Shown here piece by piece: positions 1-12,000 of a DNA stretch of 64,000 nucleotides. The stretch is from Oxytricha trifallax (lineage: Eukaryota; Ciliophora; Spirotrichea; Sporadotrichida; Oxytrichidae). The stretch spans positions 186,001-250,000 of the forward strand of contig ARYC01000057.1 of the NCBI GenBank assembly GCA_000711775.1, read 5' to 3'. Position numbers and translations under genes: made by a program. How positions within the stretch are numbered: the first letter of the stretch is position 1; each line of letters begins with the position of its first letter. The notes under the pieces were generated by a model. The model had not been told where the DNA came from, did not search any database, and saw only the letters and a program-made list of their open reading frames with translations.

Positions 1-260
1 TTCTGCCTGGTTTTCGTTATACACACTTAACTCTTTCCACCAAATTTTCTAGCAACAAGCTATGGAATTTGTAATTTTTTCTGCAGATCAGTGACTCTAC
101 TTGCGCCTATGGTTGCTGAAGTTAAAAACAAAGACATTCCCATGTTTACTTTATTCGTGGCTTGTCTCATAGGGACTGTAAGCTCTATAAGTCTAAGATA
201 GAGAAGAACTAAGTCAGATTGCCTGATTGAAGATGAAATGAATAATAACACTCATAGAGA
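1..260 (-). CDS. Partial gene end, possible MFS-type membrane protein
   Basis: A minus-strand frame stays open from about 251 to the window edge when TAG/TAA are read as Gln. It has a hydrophobic segment (about 165-100) after a Glu-Leu-Thr-Val-Pro-Met-Arg motif and contains GMSLFLTSATIGA. That pattern resembles the loop and transmembrane helix near the C terminus of organic-cation-transporter-like MFS proteins, of which three copies lie at 57-64 kb. The part nearest base 1 is polar and may be a different MDS or IES. Family assignment is tentative, since only about 60 residues are readable and no diagnostic MFS motif is present. Confidence 0.35.
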
Positions 261-589
261 TAGGCTACTTAGTGCCTCTATAATTAAATGACAAATTATT
301 ATGCACAAAATTTAAAGTACTACTATTACTATTCTAAAATTATAAAGAAGTTAACATCGACTCTGGGCAGTTGAGCTCATTATTTATTATTTACATATTT
401 CAAATATCAATGGAAAACACAAAATACTTTTGATTTCTCCAAAACTTTAACTCTATTAATTTTACTATGATAATAAATGAATCACTCATTCCATTCTATC
501 ATAATAAATTATAGAGAATCAATGAAGCTGTTTATATATTTATAAATTAAAATTTCAAGTAAAATTACTTTCAGAAATCAAATTAAAAT
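261..589. other. AT-rich intergenic spacer
   Basis: Divergent spacer between the minus-strand partial gene and the plus-strand gene starting at 590. No coding-like stretch, repeat or RNA gene was recognised. Confidence 0.5.
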
Positions 590-2779
590 ATGAGAAAGAG
601 CTTTGCGGAAAAACCCTTAAATGCTGCAAGAAAAAATTAATGTCAACCTCACTTCTAGCATCTTAATTAAGTGAAAAGATCAAAATCAAGTGATGATTAT
701 TAATCAAAATTTCATGCTCAACAAAAAGAACCAAGCCATAAAGAGAGAAACAATTCAACTCATCAGTATAAGAGAATTTAGCACAAAAAGAGCAGAGATC
801 AAACTAAATCACATTTTAGAATATTTTTTTTTCAATTTTCTAAATATTTCAATCATAATATTTAAATTATAAACAATTTTAGTCTAAGTGAGATGATCAG
901 TCAAAATGTCAATTCAATTTTTCCATACTCTAAAGATCTTTTGCTTTTTGTAATAACTAAGATGATAAAAGATAACGAGTTAGGATATTTATAATTTAAA
1001 AACATATATTTAAATATCATATATCCTTATATGAAAGTATTGATTTTATATATTCCAATAACCTTGCATTCTTCTTGACTGATTATAATCCATCCATAGA
1101 CTATTTAACATAAATCCTTCAGTTTAAGCAAAATGAAGTAAGAATTCTCACTGAGGAACTAACTATATTTACTAATATATATTTTTATTCTTCAAAAATA
1201 ATTTAATAAAAGGGAATTATTTAAAGGAAGTTTCAATATAAGTTTGTATATTTTTTTCTTTAATATTTATAAATATACAGATTTAGTCAGATTTTGAAAT
1301 GAATATAAAACCAAAGCTATCTTTTTCCATAAATCAATAAACTTTTGTTTATTTAAATATAAAATCATAATATAAACATTCAACTTACTCTTTAATTTAT
1401 TATTAGCTAACTATAAGTACTGAAAGACTAATTTAGTAATTGCAAATTTCGGTTCAAACAAGGAATTCACTTGTCCTTAAACTTCAAAGAAGGCAATCAG
1501 TTAATGAGACATATAAAAGATATTTAGGAGTGAGTTATAAGTGCTTAACTACAAAGAAAATGTTTTACTTGAGAGATTTATGTAAAAAGAAAGTTTTATA
1601 ATAGAAGTTTACATCTATTGCTTTGAATTAAAGTTCATTTATTAAATAGATTTTGATAATTCAAATATCATCATTAAGCAAACATTGTTTGATCTCATTT
1701 TAGGTCTTGAAAAGTAGAATGATACAACTTAGTTTTTACTATTTAATGTTCAATATATAAATTGAATAAAAATAATAAATATAAGAAATAAAATTAGTTA
1801 AAAGATTATACTCATTTACATCTTTGCAAGAAACTAATCAAAGATAAAATAGAATAAGTTGTTGATTAATAATATAAATAAATTTTTCTATGATGATAAA
1901 AATTAGTTCTTTTATATTGACCTTTACTTGGAGTAAAATCATCCTTTACTTACATTAATTTATTATAAATTGTAAATCTTGTATACTAATTTCATATATT
2001 TTATACTTAGAGAGAGACTAGCATCGTTCTTTGGAATTTTATAATATTTTATATTACAAAAAATTAAAATTAATATAGGATAATTTTGATGAGTAAATTC
2101 ATGAATAAAGGCAAAGGTAGCAGTATGGCAATCGAAAATATTTGTAATTTCCTTTTGGTAAATTTCAACATGGGTCCTGCCCAAATTTATATAAACATAT
2201 AGTTGATATTTATGATAAATAAATTTAACTGTTTTTATGTTTTTTAAAGAATAAATTCTTCTTGTATAAAAGCAGTTTAGAGAGCATGGTGGTTAACTTA
2301 TTCCTATCAAAGTTTTGGGAAGAAGAGGGTTTTAGGCAGTATTTTTTAAAAAATTTTTTAAATATTAATTTCATGAAGTTTAAATGGTTTTAATAATAAA
2401 ATTAATCAATTTATTTTCAAATTAATGGGGCTTTAAGATTTAAGCATATTTCTGAAAATCTAATCATTTAATTACAATTAATATTTTCTTATTGTATTCA
2501 CTTTTATTCACATTAATAGTCAAATTTTAAAATTACCTATAAATTAAAATTTTTCCTAATCCCATTTAATTAGACATTACTTATAAAAATTTATTCACTC
2601 TTTAATTAATGTTCAATAAACTCATTTCGAGATTATGTGACACTATCATGGGATAAAAATTTAATGAGAAGAAAAAAAATTATCTACAAAAATATTACAG
2701 ATTTTATTTGAACGTGGTAAGAAATCTTCCTTTCCTTAAGTTTTAAACAAAAACTTTAAATTCTAAAGATATTGATTGA
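590..2779 (+). CDS. Unknown protein gene, IES-interrupted
   Basis: The ATG at 590 opens a basic, Gln/Lys/Ser/His-rich stretch to about 830. Further coding-like blocks follow in order: about 876-985 (begins SLSEMISQNVNSIF), about 1045-1170 (NLAFFLTDYNPSIDYL), about 1440-1700 (contains KRYLGVSYKCLTTKKMFYL), about 2090-2345 (ends near SKFWEEEGFRQYFL) and 2620-2779, ending at TGA 2777-2779 after TLNSKDID. The AT-rich gaps between blocks are interpreted as IESs. Exact pointers were not resolved for all junctions, and the frame choice in 1640-2260 is uncertain. No domain was recognised. The gene lies about 190 bases upstream of another plus-strand unknown gene. Confidence 0.6.
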
Positions 2780-2965
2780 TTATAAAAAACTTAAATTATG
2801 ATTTGTTAAAATTATAATTTCAACTTTGAAATGAATTTAAATAATTCCAATATTCACATTTCGCTTAAAATATTTTATCATTACTAAATTATAGTAAGTA
2901 ATAAATCTTTGAAATACAATGAAAAGTTATAATTAATTTACAAATCAAAATTTCCCCAAAACACA

Positions 2966-5158
2966 TGAACGAAGATTTCATTTTGGAACTAAGAGAACCT
3001 TATCAAACAATTTCTAATCCTGCAAGCAACAGAGAGTCCTTGAGAAAGAAGCCAGTTAAGAAAGTAAACACTGCATATGATATTAATCATGGAAGAAGCC
3101 AGAGTACAGTTCACCACAATTCAAGAATGTAAGGATTTAACAGTACAGCAGGAGTCAAAAATTTCAAAAGAGAAAGATCTGTCGAATCCCATCCTAGATT
3201 AGAATCTTAATTTAATGTACATTTTTAGAGTTTTTTGAGAAGTAAATATAAAGTTGCATAACTAAATACAATCTTACAATGTATCTTTGACAAAAATGAA
3301 CTAAAATAAGCAATAGAAAAGAGACATGAAAGATTTTGAAAATCGAGTTGATAATCTCCAAAAGATACCTCAAGCTTTTCCCCAAAACCCTTTCAGTTAA
3401 TTGTCTAAAAGATAAACTTAAGTCTAACTCCCACCTACCTAACTCAAAGATGATGTCGACACCTTCAAGAAAAAAATGCTAGACAAGCAGTATGTGCCTC
3501 AATACAGAAGAATGAGACAAATCTCCTTAGATTTTGAGTATTTGAAGTAAAATGTTATGGCTTAGATTAATGGAATCTTTCATAAACTTAGAGTACTTCA
3601 GAGACAACAAAGTGCTACTAAATTTGTTGATTTTTAAGTTTAAAATGAATATATTCATCAATTATTTTTTAAAATATACTTAACCTTTCTTGTAAGGTAA
3701 ATCCTCTAAATTATTCCAAGTGACTCATTAATTGACCATCTCGAACCCTCTAGTCCAGTTACTTTGTGTTGTTTTAGAGAAAAAGGCAACAACTGTACTT
3801 TAGTATAGTGAATCTCAATAAAATCTCTCAAACAAATTCTAATTTGCATTAAGTCAAATGAAATCTCTAAAAACTACTCTAAAAAGAAGAATTGCAGCTA
3901 GGAAAAGTAAGGCCTAATCAAAGATTGAAAATTACTCTAAGTTGGTAAATTAGGGCTTTGAGTTTGATAATTATAAAATATATTTAAATTAATGATCCAA
4001 TCTTAAACTTAAAGATATCACTGAGAAAGCCAATATTTAAGTAAAAAATAAATAAATTAAAATATATTTTTTTTATTCTTCTTCAGATCAATATTGGTAC
4101 CGTCAAAGACTTCTTTTAGCTATCTAACTTAATTTAATTATAAATGACTTTAAATTGAAAAATAATTGAATAAATTTCAATAATATCTGGACTTGCTGTT
4201 ATTTGTCGATTTTATAAATATTAATTTTTATTTTATATAATGATTTTAAGCAAAAGCAAACCAATTAGAGATAGCATTTGGAAATCAGATTGATCTATGA
4301 TATTCTCGATAATGTTGCTGGCTCAAACAAATGGTTGGTAGATTACAACAAATATAAGCATCCTCTCAGATTAAAATTATATACTTACAAATAATTAATC
4401 TAAATGATTGATTGATTTTAATTAAAATAAATAATTTTTTTTAATTCTTATCAATTACTTATTAAATCATTTTATATTATAAATAGACATGATTTCGTAT
4501 ACTTAATCTAATACGAGACTATCTTATAAATAAAATTCATGAGGATTTATAATTCTATATTATTCATATATTTTATATCTCAAATGTAGAAAGATAAATA
4601 GTGATTTTTATTTAAGATTTTATAAAATTTAGTAGGTTTGGATAATAATATGATTTTTTATTTTAAGCTAATCACTTCTTTTAGATGTAATAAACACAAT
4701 TGAAGTGATATACTTATAAGTTTATATGCTTTCGTTATTTATAATATATTTTTAATTATTAAATTTGTTATTTCATAATAATAAAATCTTTATCTCAGAG
4801 CTGAGACATTTCAAGAATGTTATATAATAAGTTAGATTTTTTTTATAATTTCAAGATTTATACTCGAAACTTAAGCTAGATTATTCAGTGTCAATCTCTG
4901 ATATTGTTGTTTATGATGTTCTTCCTGATATCTATAATTAATTTAAATTTAAATATAAATGAAACAAAATACTATTTTTATACTTAGTTGGATTAGGGAA
5001 AAGAATCAAGGCAATTTTATTTATTATAAATTATATTATAAAATATATTTTTTTAAAAATAAAAATTACATTAATCTAAAATTGTGAGAGAAGTCAGAGC
5101 TGATGCAAAAAGCTTTAAGACTTCCCAGATGAAAGTGCGTTTAAGCTATAAAAATTGA
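2966..5158 (+). CDS. Unknown coiled-coil-like protein gene, at least eight MDSs
   Basis: Starts at ATG 2966 (MNEDFILELREPYQ) and ends at TGA 5156-5158 (MKVRLSYKN). Junctions with clear pointers are AATGTA (3214/3278) and CAATATT (4031/4089); removing the intervening DNA keeps the frame open. Later blocks read LIYDILDNVAGSNKWLVDY (about 4285-4390), FVYLIQYETILQIK (about 4490-4540), a block near 4848-4940 ending VYDVLPDIYNQF, one near 4985-5020 and the last from about 5083. The middle (3690-3990) is Lys/Gln/Ser-rich and likely helical. Function is not recognised. MDS order is linear. Confidence 0.7.
3214..3277. other. IES with pointer AATGTA
   Basis: A 64-base AT-rich insert in the 2966-5158 gene, bounded by direct repeats AATGTA at 3214 and 3278. 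Excision leaves one copy and joins the two reading frames. Confidence 0.8.
4031..4088. other. IES with pointer CAATATT
   Basis: A 58-base insert bounded by CAATATT at 4031 and 4089. Excision joins ITEKANI to GTVKDFFQLSN in one frame. Confidence 0.8.
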
Positions 5159-5381
5159 GGGAAATTTCCAAATGAAAATAGAACTTTCTATTTAATGTGA
5201 GTAAAATGGACATTATATTATTCAGTATTTTCATTAATATATTATTATTCTGTAATTACTATATTTAGTCCACAAGAATTCTTTTTAGAGAAATTTATTT
5301 TATATCAAAAGATATAATTGTAATTATAAAAGATTTCTCACAATATTTTATTTAAGAATAAAATTTAATTAATTTAATGTA

Positions 5382-7225
5382 ATGAGTATAAATAGCGAGA
5401 AAATTTGAAAGAATTTATAATTTAAAATTAAGAAATTTAATTACTAATCACAATAACTTGAATATTATAATGGGATGAGAAATAATCTAAAATTCAAACT
5501 AATGACACAATATTTTACAAGAGATTTTTAATATATATCTAGTAATTTCTTATCATACAAACAGGTAACAACTACTTGACTCTATGTTTCTCAAAAAAAT
5601 AGTAGTGTTTCTATTAAATTAAACTGAAAGATATTAAACAGAGAATTTTCTGATAAAAACTAAAAAGATTGCGGGAAATTCCCTTGAAGGATAGTGATAC
5701 TTAAGTTTTTATATATAATCCAAATTGGGATGAACAAAACTAGAAAAATTTAATTATAATAAGGTAAATAATGAAAGATATAATAAATATTCTAAGTATT
5801 CAAATATAATAAAAATTAATTTAAATTATAAATTGTAAATTTATAATTTAAAAATCCAAATTAGATATTTTATGTAAGAATTTAAAAAAAAAAATTTTAA
5901 TAATTGTTAGTGAAAAGTTAAATTACTATTAAATATAATATTTCAATTTTTTAGGGTTAATGGAATTACAATATTTTTGAGATAAGGCATGTGTAACAAT
6001 TAATTAAAAACATATTCATTATTATTTCTATAAAACTATTAATTCTTATCTTATGACTTTTATGCAGGGAAAGGGTATAAATATTTTGCCAAAGTTCTAT
6101 CCTATTTAATATTGAATAAACTTTTTAATTTATAAAATTTGGTATTATTTATTACCAGACAATAATATGAAGATTTTAATGAATATCATGATCATTTAAA
6201 AATAAGGGGGAATTTTAAGACTATGAATTGATAATTTTAATAATCTTCAAAGGATACTTGAGTTTTTAAAAATTAAAAATAATAATGGGAATAAAATAAA
6301 TAGGAATTAGTAGTAACTTATCAGGAAGTTTATTAAGATATAGTATATAAAATAATACTAAATTGCAAATTTTATTTATATCAATTATATTAGTCCAACA
6401 TTTCTATAAATATCATTTAGCTTTGGAGTAAAAAATCTTACAAAACCAGGTTGGAGATAATATTTAATCTTTAATTGGAAATATTTAATACATTCAAAAT
6501 TAGAAGTTGTTAGAGAAACACCTAGAGCATTTATCAATTATTAAGATGTAGATTTAAAAGATAAGTTATAAAATTAAATAAAAAATAAGATTTAAAATCA
6601 GCTATTTGATCAGATATTAGAGGGCAAAGATTTATAAATTTTTATATTAATTATATTGATTGAAGTAAGTTATTCTGACTGCCAAGTTTGAAATATCAAA
6701 GAAAAGGTAAACTAAAAACAAAATTATTTAAGCATTTAAAAGTGCATGTAGAAAAAAACTAGTAGTAATTTAAAGGATATATTAGATTAATTTATCAAAA
6801 GATAAATCATTGGAAAATATGTTTTCGTTAATACAATAAACAAATGGACATTTATTGAATAAATAAATTCTCAATGCATTTATAATAGAAACAAAACATG
6901 AGAAAATTTCATAATAGAATTACACACTTCGATAATAACCATATTATATTATAATAATCCAAAGATTTTAAGAGGTCAATAAGATATAAGGAAGTGAAAT
7001 TTAAAAAGAAATTATATTATATAATTTACTTTTATTATTTGGGTTCTTTCTGAATTTTAAAAGTAAAACTTAGAAAATACATTTATAATTAATGATGGGA
7101 AAATATTAAGTTTCACATTTTATATTTATTTTGATTTTTCATATTGATTAATAAAAAATGTTTTTAATTATTTCTTCTCTTAAGATTTTGTTTCACCATC
7201 AACATCATATTTTTGAATTAAAATG
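5382..7225 (+). CDS. Gene B: diverged member of the A-E unknown family
   Basis: Starts MSINSEKI at 5382, matching gene A (MSINSETI at 9096), and is followed by an IES alike in sequence. The DCGK block near 5672 corresponds to NCGI in the relatives. The block at about 6410-6650 reads well (SFGVKNLTKPGWRQYLIF). The block near 6720-6850 (IIQAFKSACRKKLVVIQ) aligns with gene A at about 14955 (IVLAFNSAFRKKVTIII). The 5440-5700 part needs several frame changes, so the copy may be a pseudogene or contain unresolved IESs. The first TGA after the last good block is near 7223-7225. Coding-like stretches at 7742-7920 and 8100-8240 beyond the foldback may be further MDSs. Confidence 0.5.
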
Positions 7226-7232
7226 AAAATAC

Positions 7233-7650
7233 TATTGTAGGAATACATTCAAAATGGGAATATTATAATTAATTAAATAAATATGATAAGAAATTTGTGG
7301 CAGTTAAAGTTGGCCAATTTAAACGATCTTGGACTCAATCGATAGAGAATTGAAAATTAGCTGGACTTTATTATTGGCGGTACTATTTTATTGCATCCCT
7401 AGAGCGAGATAACTTGACTTTAATGTAGAGGTATAATTTATGAATATAGATGTGTTTAATTAAAGTCAAGTTATCTCGCTCTAGGGATGCAATAAAATAG
7501 TACCGCCAATAATAAAGTCCAGCTAATTTTCAATTCTCTATCGATTGAGTCCAAGATCGTTTAAATTGGCCAACTTTAACTGCCTCAAATTTCTTATCAT
7601 ATTTATTTAATTAATTATAATATTCCCATTTTGAATGTATTCCTACAATA
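7233..7650. repeat. Foldback element, near-perfect 192-base arms
   Basis: Left arm 7233-7424 and right arm 7459-7650 are reverse complements with about one visible mismatch, around a 34-base loop. The inner arm contains GAGCGAGATAACTTGACTTT and GGCGGTACTATTTTATTGCA. AATTAAAAT occurs close to both outer ends (7217 and 7652) but is not symmetrically placed, so it is only a weak target-duplication candidate. No coding capacity. A partial relative lies near 32312-32350. Confidence 0.9.
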
Positions 7651-9095
7651 CAATTAAAATTTATAACAATTGTAAAATAAAATAAAACTTTTTTTTTATT
7701 TATTTGACTATTTAATAATAAATTATTTATCCATAAATGATATGTTACCATTGATTAGAATAAATAAAAAAGTGCGAATAATAGAGGGTTTGACTGTGAT
7801 AATTCTATTTAAACTCTCAGAAACAATGATCTTAATACCATTTAGAATTATTATTTTTAATATTAATTTGAAGCCTTTTTTATTTAAAACTTTTCTAGAA
7901 TCTTCCTTTATATCTATTCAATAACTAATAATTATAATATCTTTCAATTATATTATAAAAATTAAATTAATATATTCGTTGGCTACTGCATAAATAAAGT
8001 TTGTATTTCTCAATATAATCCAAAAATAACGATATAGACTGATGAAAAAATTAATTACATAGGTTCAAACGAACTAAAAGAATTGACCTATAGTTAATTA
8101 TTTAATAAAAATTAATGGAGAACAAAAATCAGATAAATTTTATTCTATTATAGAGTAAAAGTTTGTAATTAATTCCTAAGAAACAGGTTAGAAGATTCTT
8201 ACACCATAATGGTTACTACGCAAATAACTTATTACGGTATATTTGTTTTCTTATAATTTAAGAAATAAATTATCGCTTGATTTAATTTAATTATAATTAC
8301 TTTTGTATTATTAAAAACATAATTTCCTTTAATATTTTTAAATTATTTAGATATGAATTTAGTCTAAAATATAGTTAAAAGGGTTATAGAAATTCTTGCA
8401 GCATTTTATAATAAATTATTTATAGTTTATATCTAATAATTGTTTTAGAACTATAATCATATTAAAATTTAATATTTACTTTCAATATTTAATTAAAGAA
8501 TATATATTTATATAATGTTTTAAACAAATAAATTCATTAATAAAAATAATCATTAAACATATTTAAAATAAAGATAGATTGAAGATCAAATTAAGATAAA
8601 CAATAATAGCAAAAATTTAATTATTTAATCTTAAACGGATTATTTAAATGTTGTAGAATGAAATTTCTTTTGCTTATGCTCATATTATTACCAGAGTAAG
8701 CATATAAAAATATTTTGCTTTTTAATATAAACTGTAATATTGATTACAAAAAAAAATAAATTCAATATTTGAAATTTTTTTTAAAATCAGCAATTTTTTC
8801 CCAAAATCTATTGAAGGAAAATCAATATATAAGGCTTAGAAAGAGATGGAAGATTGATTTTGAGAATAAAGTAATCTATTTTTTTCACTTAATATCTCAT
8901 AAAAAACAAGCTCATTATAATTTACAATTAAAGATTAAAAAAAAATATTTTCATTGATGAGTTTTCTTATTTAGGATTTTAGGAGTATCTATATTCTTTG
9001 TTTCATTTTAGATCGCTTTAGATATAATTTAATTTAATTATCATGAGTTATTGATAAAAAGGATTTATAAATAAATTTTGCATGAATTAAAATTA
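7651..9095. other. Spacer between genes B and A, weak coding-like patches
   Basis: Very AT-rich. Patches at 7742-7924, 8100-8240 (contains KKQVRRFLHHNGYYANN in a Gln-reassigned frame) and 8769-8957 (contains RLRKRWKIDFENK) look more protein-like than the rest and could be distal MDSs of gene B. I cannot join them, so they are not called as a gene. Confidence 0.3.
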
Positions 9096-12000
9096 ATGAG
9101 TATAAATAGCGAGACGATCTGAGAGATTTATAATTTAAAATTAAGAATTTATTTACATTTGTAAAATCACAGACTATTGACAGCAATATGGACACTAAAA
9201 ATTTAGAGAACTCAAATTAATAATAATATATTTCTTCATAGCTCAATGGTAATCATACTTGTCTGCCATTTAATTCAGACTCTAAGATTCTCAATAAAGA
9301 TAAGTAATTGAATTAAATTAATGGGGAAACACGAGAACATGACATTTTTTCTTAATAAAATTAATCTAATTGCGGGATATTTTTAAACAGATAAGTCGAA
9401 AGATACTCTGGTTCTGGAATTAAAAGCTCTGAAGATATGGTAAGATCGAAAGAATTAGAAGTTATTTAAGAAGAAGTGGAAGATTTTAATTAATATTGTG
9501 GAGTATAATTTAAATTGAAATTTTAACAAAATTGTAATTATATAGTTAGTAATTATTTAAATACAATATAATCTACATTATGTAAAACAGCAAACAAGAA
9601 AATATATTTTTTAAGAAAATAATCTTTTTCAAATTTTGAAGGCTAGTCAAACTTTTTTATTTATAAATCTATGGGGGAGGAAGTTTTCTGCACTGGTTTA
9701 TGATAAAAAAAAATTTTAGGGAAGTTTCTTGCACTTTTCTAATTTTTTTATTTATAATATTTTTTTATTTAATAAATCTCTGTAAAATTATCAACCAACT
9801 TCAGGACTAATTTCGGGTGAAACTATACTTTTATTTATTAATCATTAGTCAATATCTCTCTTCAGAATAAAAAACACTCTGGTATTTTTCATCTAATATT
9901 TTTAGGTTTTGCCTCTTAAATATTATCTTGATTTACTATAGTAATTCGAAATATTATATCAAATTGTTAGTTTAATTCTGATTAAATTTATCCTGTTCTT
10001 ACCATGCCTATATAATGTTAGACTATATTTTCTTGACCTACTTCAATGATGAACAATTTGCTCTTAATATTTAATTGGCCACAAATATTATTAAATTTGA
10101 TAATTTATATAGAATTTATTAAATTTAACATAAATAAAAAACAGTGCAGGAAACTTCCTAGAGTGCAGGAAACTTCCCCCCCCCAAATCTATATATTATA
10201 TTATGAGAATATATTGTTAGATTGGTATTAAATTTATTTCTACAATACTTGGAGGATCTTAATTAATAAGATTTAGATTTTTAAAATGAAAAGATTTAAT
10301 CAGGTTTAATTAATAATTAATAAAATAGATAATCTCCAAAGGATACTTATTCCAAAATTAATTAATAAAAGGGAAAACCAGTAGGATAATAATTAAAAAG
10401 TAATATTAGTTAATTTAATAACTTAAATTAATAACCTAACATAAAAAGGGGGTCTAAGGAAATTTATGAAAAAGAAGATAACATAATTAAGAAGATACTT
10501 TTATTTTTATAATTTAATTATATATCTTACTTAGCACTCCACTAAAGTCTTTTAATGTATTAAGAGAAGATTCTTCAAGTAATAATGCAGTGGATTCAAA
10601 ACCCCAAAACCCCTTAATCAGGTTTATAAGTGCTTTGATTTTTAGGGAATTTGTTAGGGGTTGGGGTTATTAATTAAATGCGAGACTAAAATAGCAAGCT
10701 TTTGGGGTCTATTTATGATGAAGAGTATATAGATTTAGTGTTTAAACTGAGATATGGATGTGATATATACAGTGAATAAGTCAAACCAGTACTGAACTAT
10801 AAAAGTCTATTGCACTGCTCTTAAAGCGAAATTCATCAACTGTTCGATCCCACTTCCTTATAGCAGTATAACTAAAGCAATAATAGCTGAATTCTAAGCC
10901 TAAGAGTAGTCAAAGTTTCTATAGAAGCATATTGACTATCTTATTAATGAGAAAACTTTAAAGTATTGGGCTCACTTCTCTTTAGACCAAAGAGCTACTA
11001 TGTTTCATCGCCAATTCCCTGAGTTGAAGATCTCTGCTTAGTCTATAGCCAACATCTATAAAGGAAATGGTATCTCTTACAAAGGTGTGAATCGTATCAA
11101 GAGAGTGATTGATTTCACTCTGCCATTTTACAACAACAACTTAAATTATATTTATAATTAAATGCAGAGAGCATAATAGAATAATATTTAGTTTATACAT
11201 GCTGACGAGGCTGTGTTTACCTTCAACACTTTCATCTAGAAGTCTTGGTATAAGAGCCATAGTAATATAGAAGTATATGACTAGAAAGTCAAGGTATAAA
11301 CGATGGCAATTCTTGGAGGAATTAGTGAAGATACTGGTTTAGAAACTTATGTTATTCATCCTCGCTCTATTAAGACAGAGCAGTATATAAAGTTCTTAGA
11401 ACAGCTGAGAGAGAAGTACCCTGAATAAGAGATTATACTGTTTGTTGATAATCTTTCTGTTCATAAGACTAAAGAAACAAGGAAGAGTTATGAACAACTT
11501 AGAATAACGCCAGTGTTCAACGTACCTTACAGTCCATAGTTTAATGGAATTGAGTTCTACTGGGGTATATTAAAAGGCCATTACAAGAAACTGCTGCTCT
11601 ACCACTTGATGCATGACCTACCTATCGATACAGTAGACTTTATTAAAAGCTCAGCGAAGAGAGTAGATAATTTATTGGCTTAAAAGTGTGCGAAAGAAGG
11701 GAGAGTGAATGTATATAAATAAGTTTTAGAGTTAAGTTAATGAATATATAAGTCACATTTAGAATTCTTTAGAGGGAGCTGGCTTCTCTTTCTTTTCTTC
11801 TATTTCTTGCTTCCCTCCTCCTAAGTTTCTTCTCTTGCTGCCAGCTCCTGCATCTATGTTCATCGACTCTGGAGGCTAAATATTTGAATAAAGTCTCTTG
11901 CTAACTTCATACTTTGTCTGCAACTTTCGCTCTCTGTGAAGCTTGCTCTATTCCTTCATCAAGAAGATGCCAGTTCCAGATTTTTCTAAAGAGTTAAGCT

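Noticed and set aside
9239..9300. tRNA-like A-box (TAGCTCAATGGT) and degenerate B-box, suggesting a SINE
   Set aside because: The stretch lies in an open gene A frame (SSQLNGNHTCLPFNSDSK) and no cloverleaf forms; the match is coincidental.
10597..10614. True chromosome end or macronuclear telomere
   Set aside because: The C4A4 repeats are internal, followed by transposon TIR sequence and flanked by target duplications, so they are TBE termini.
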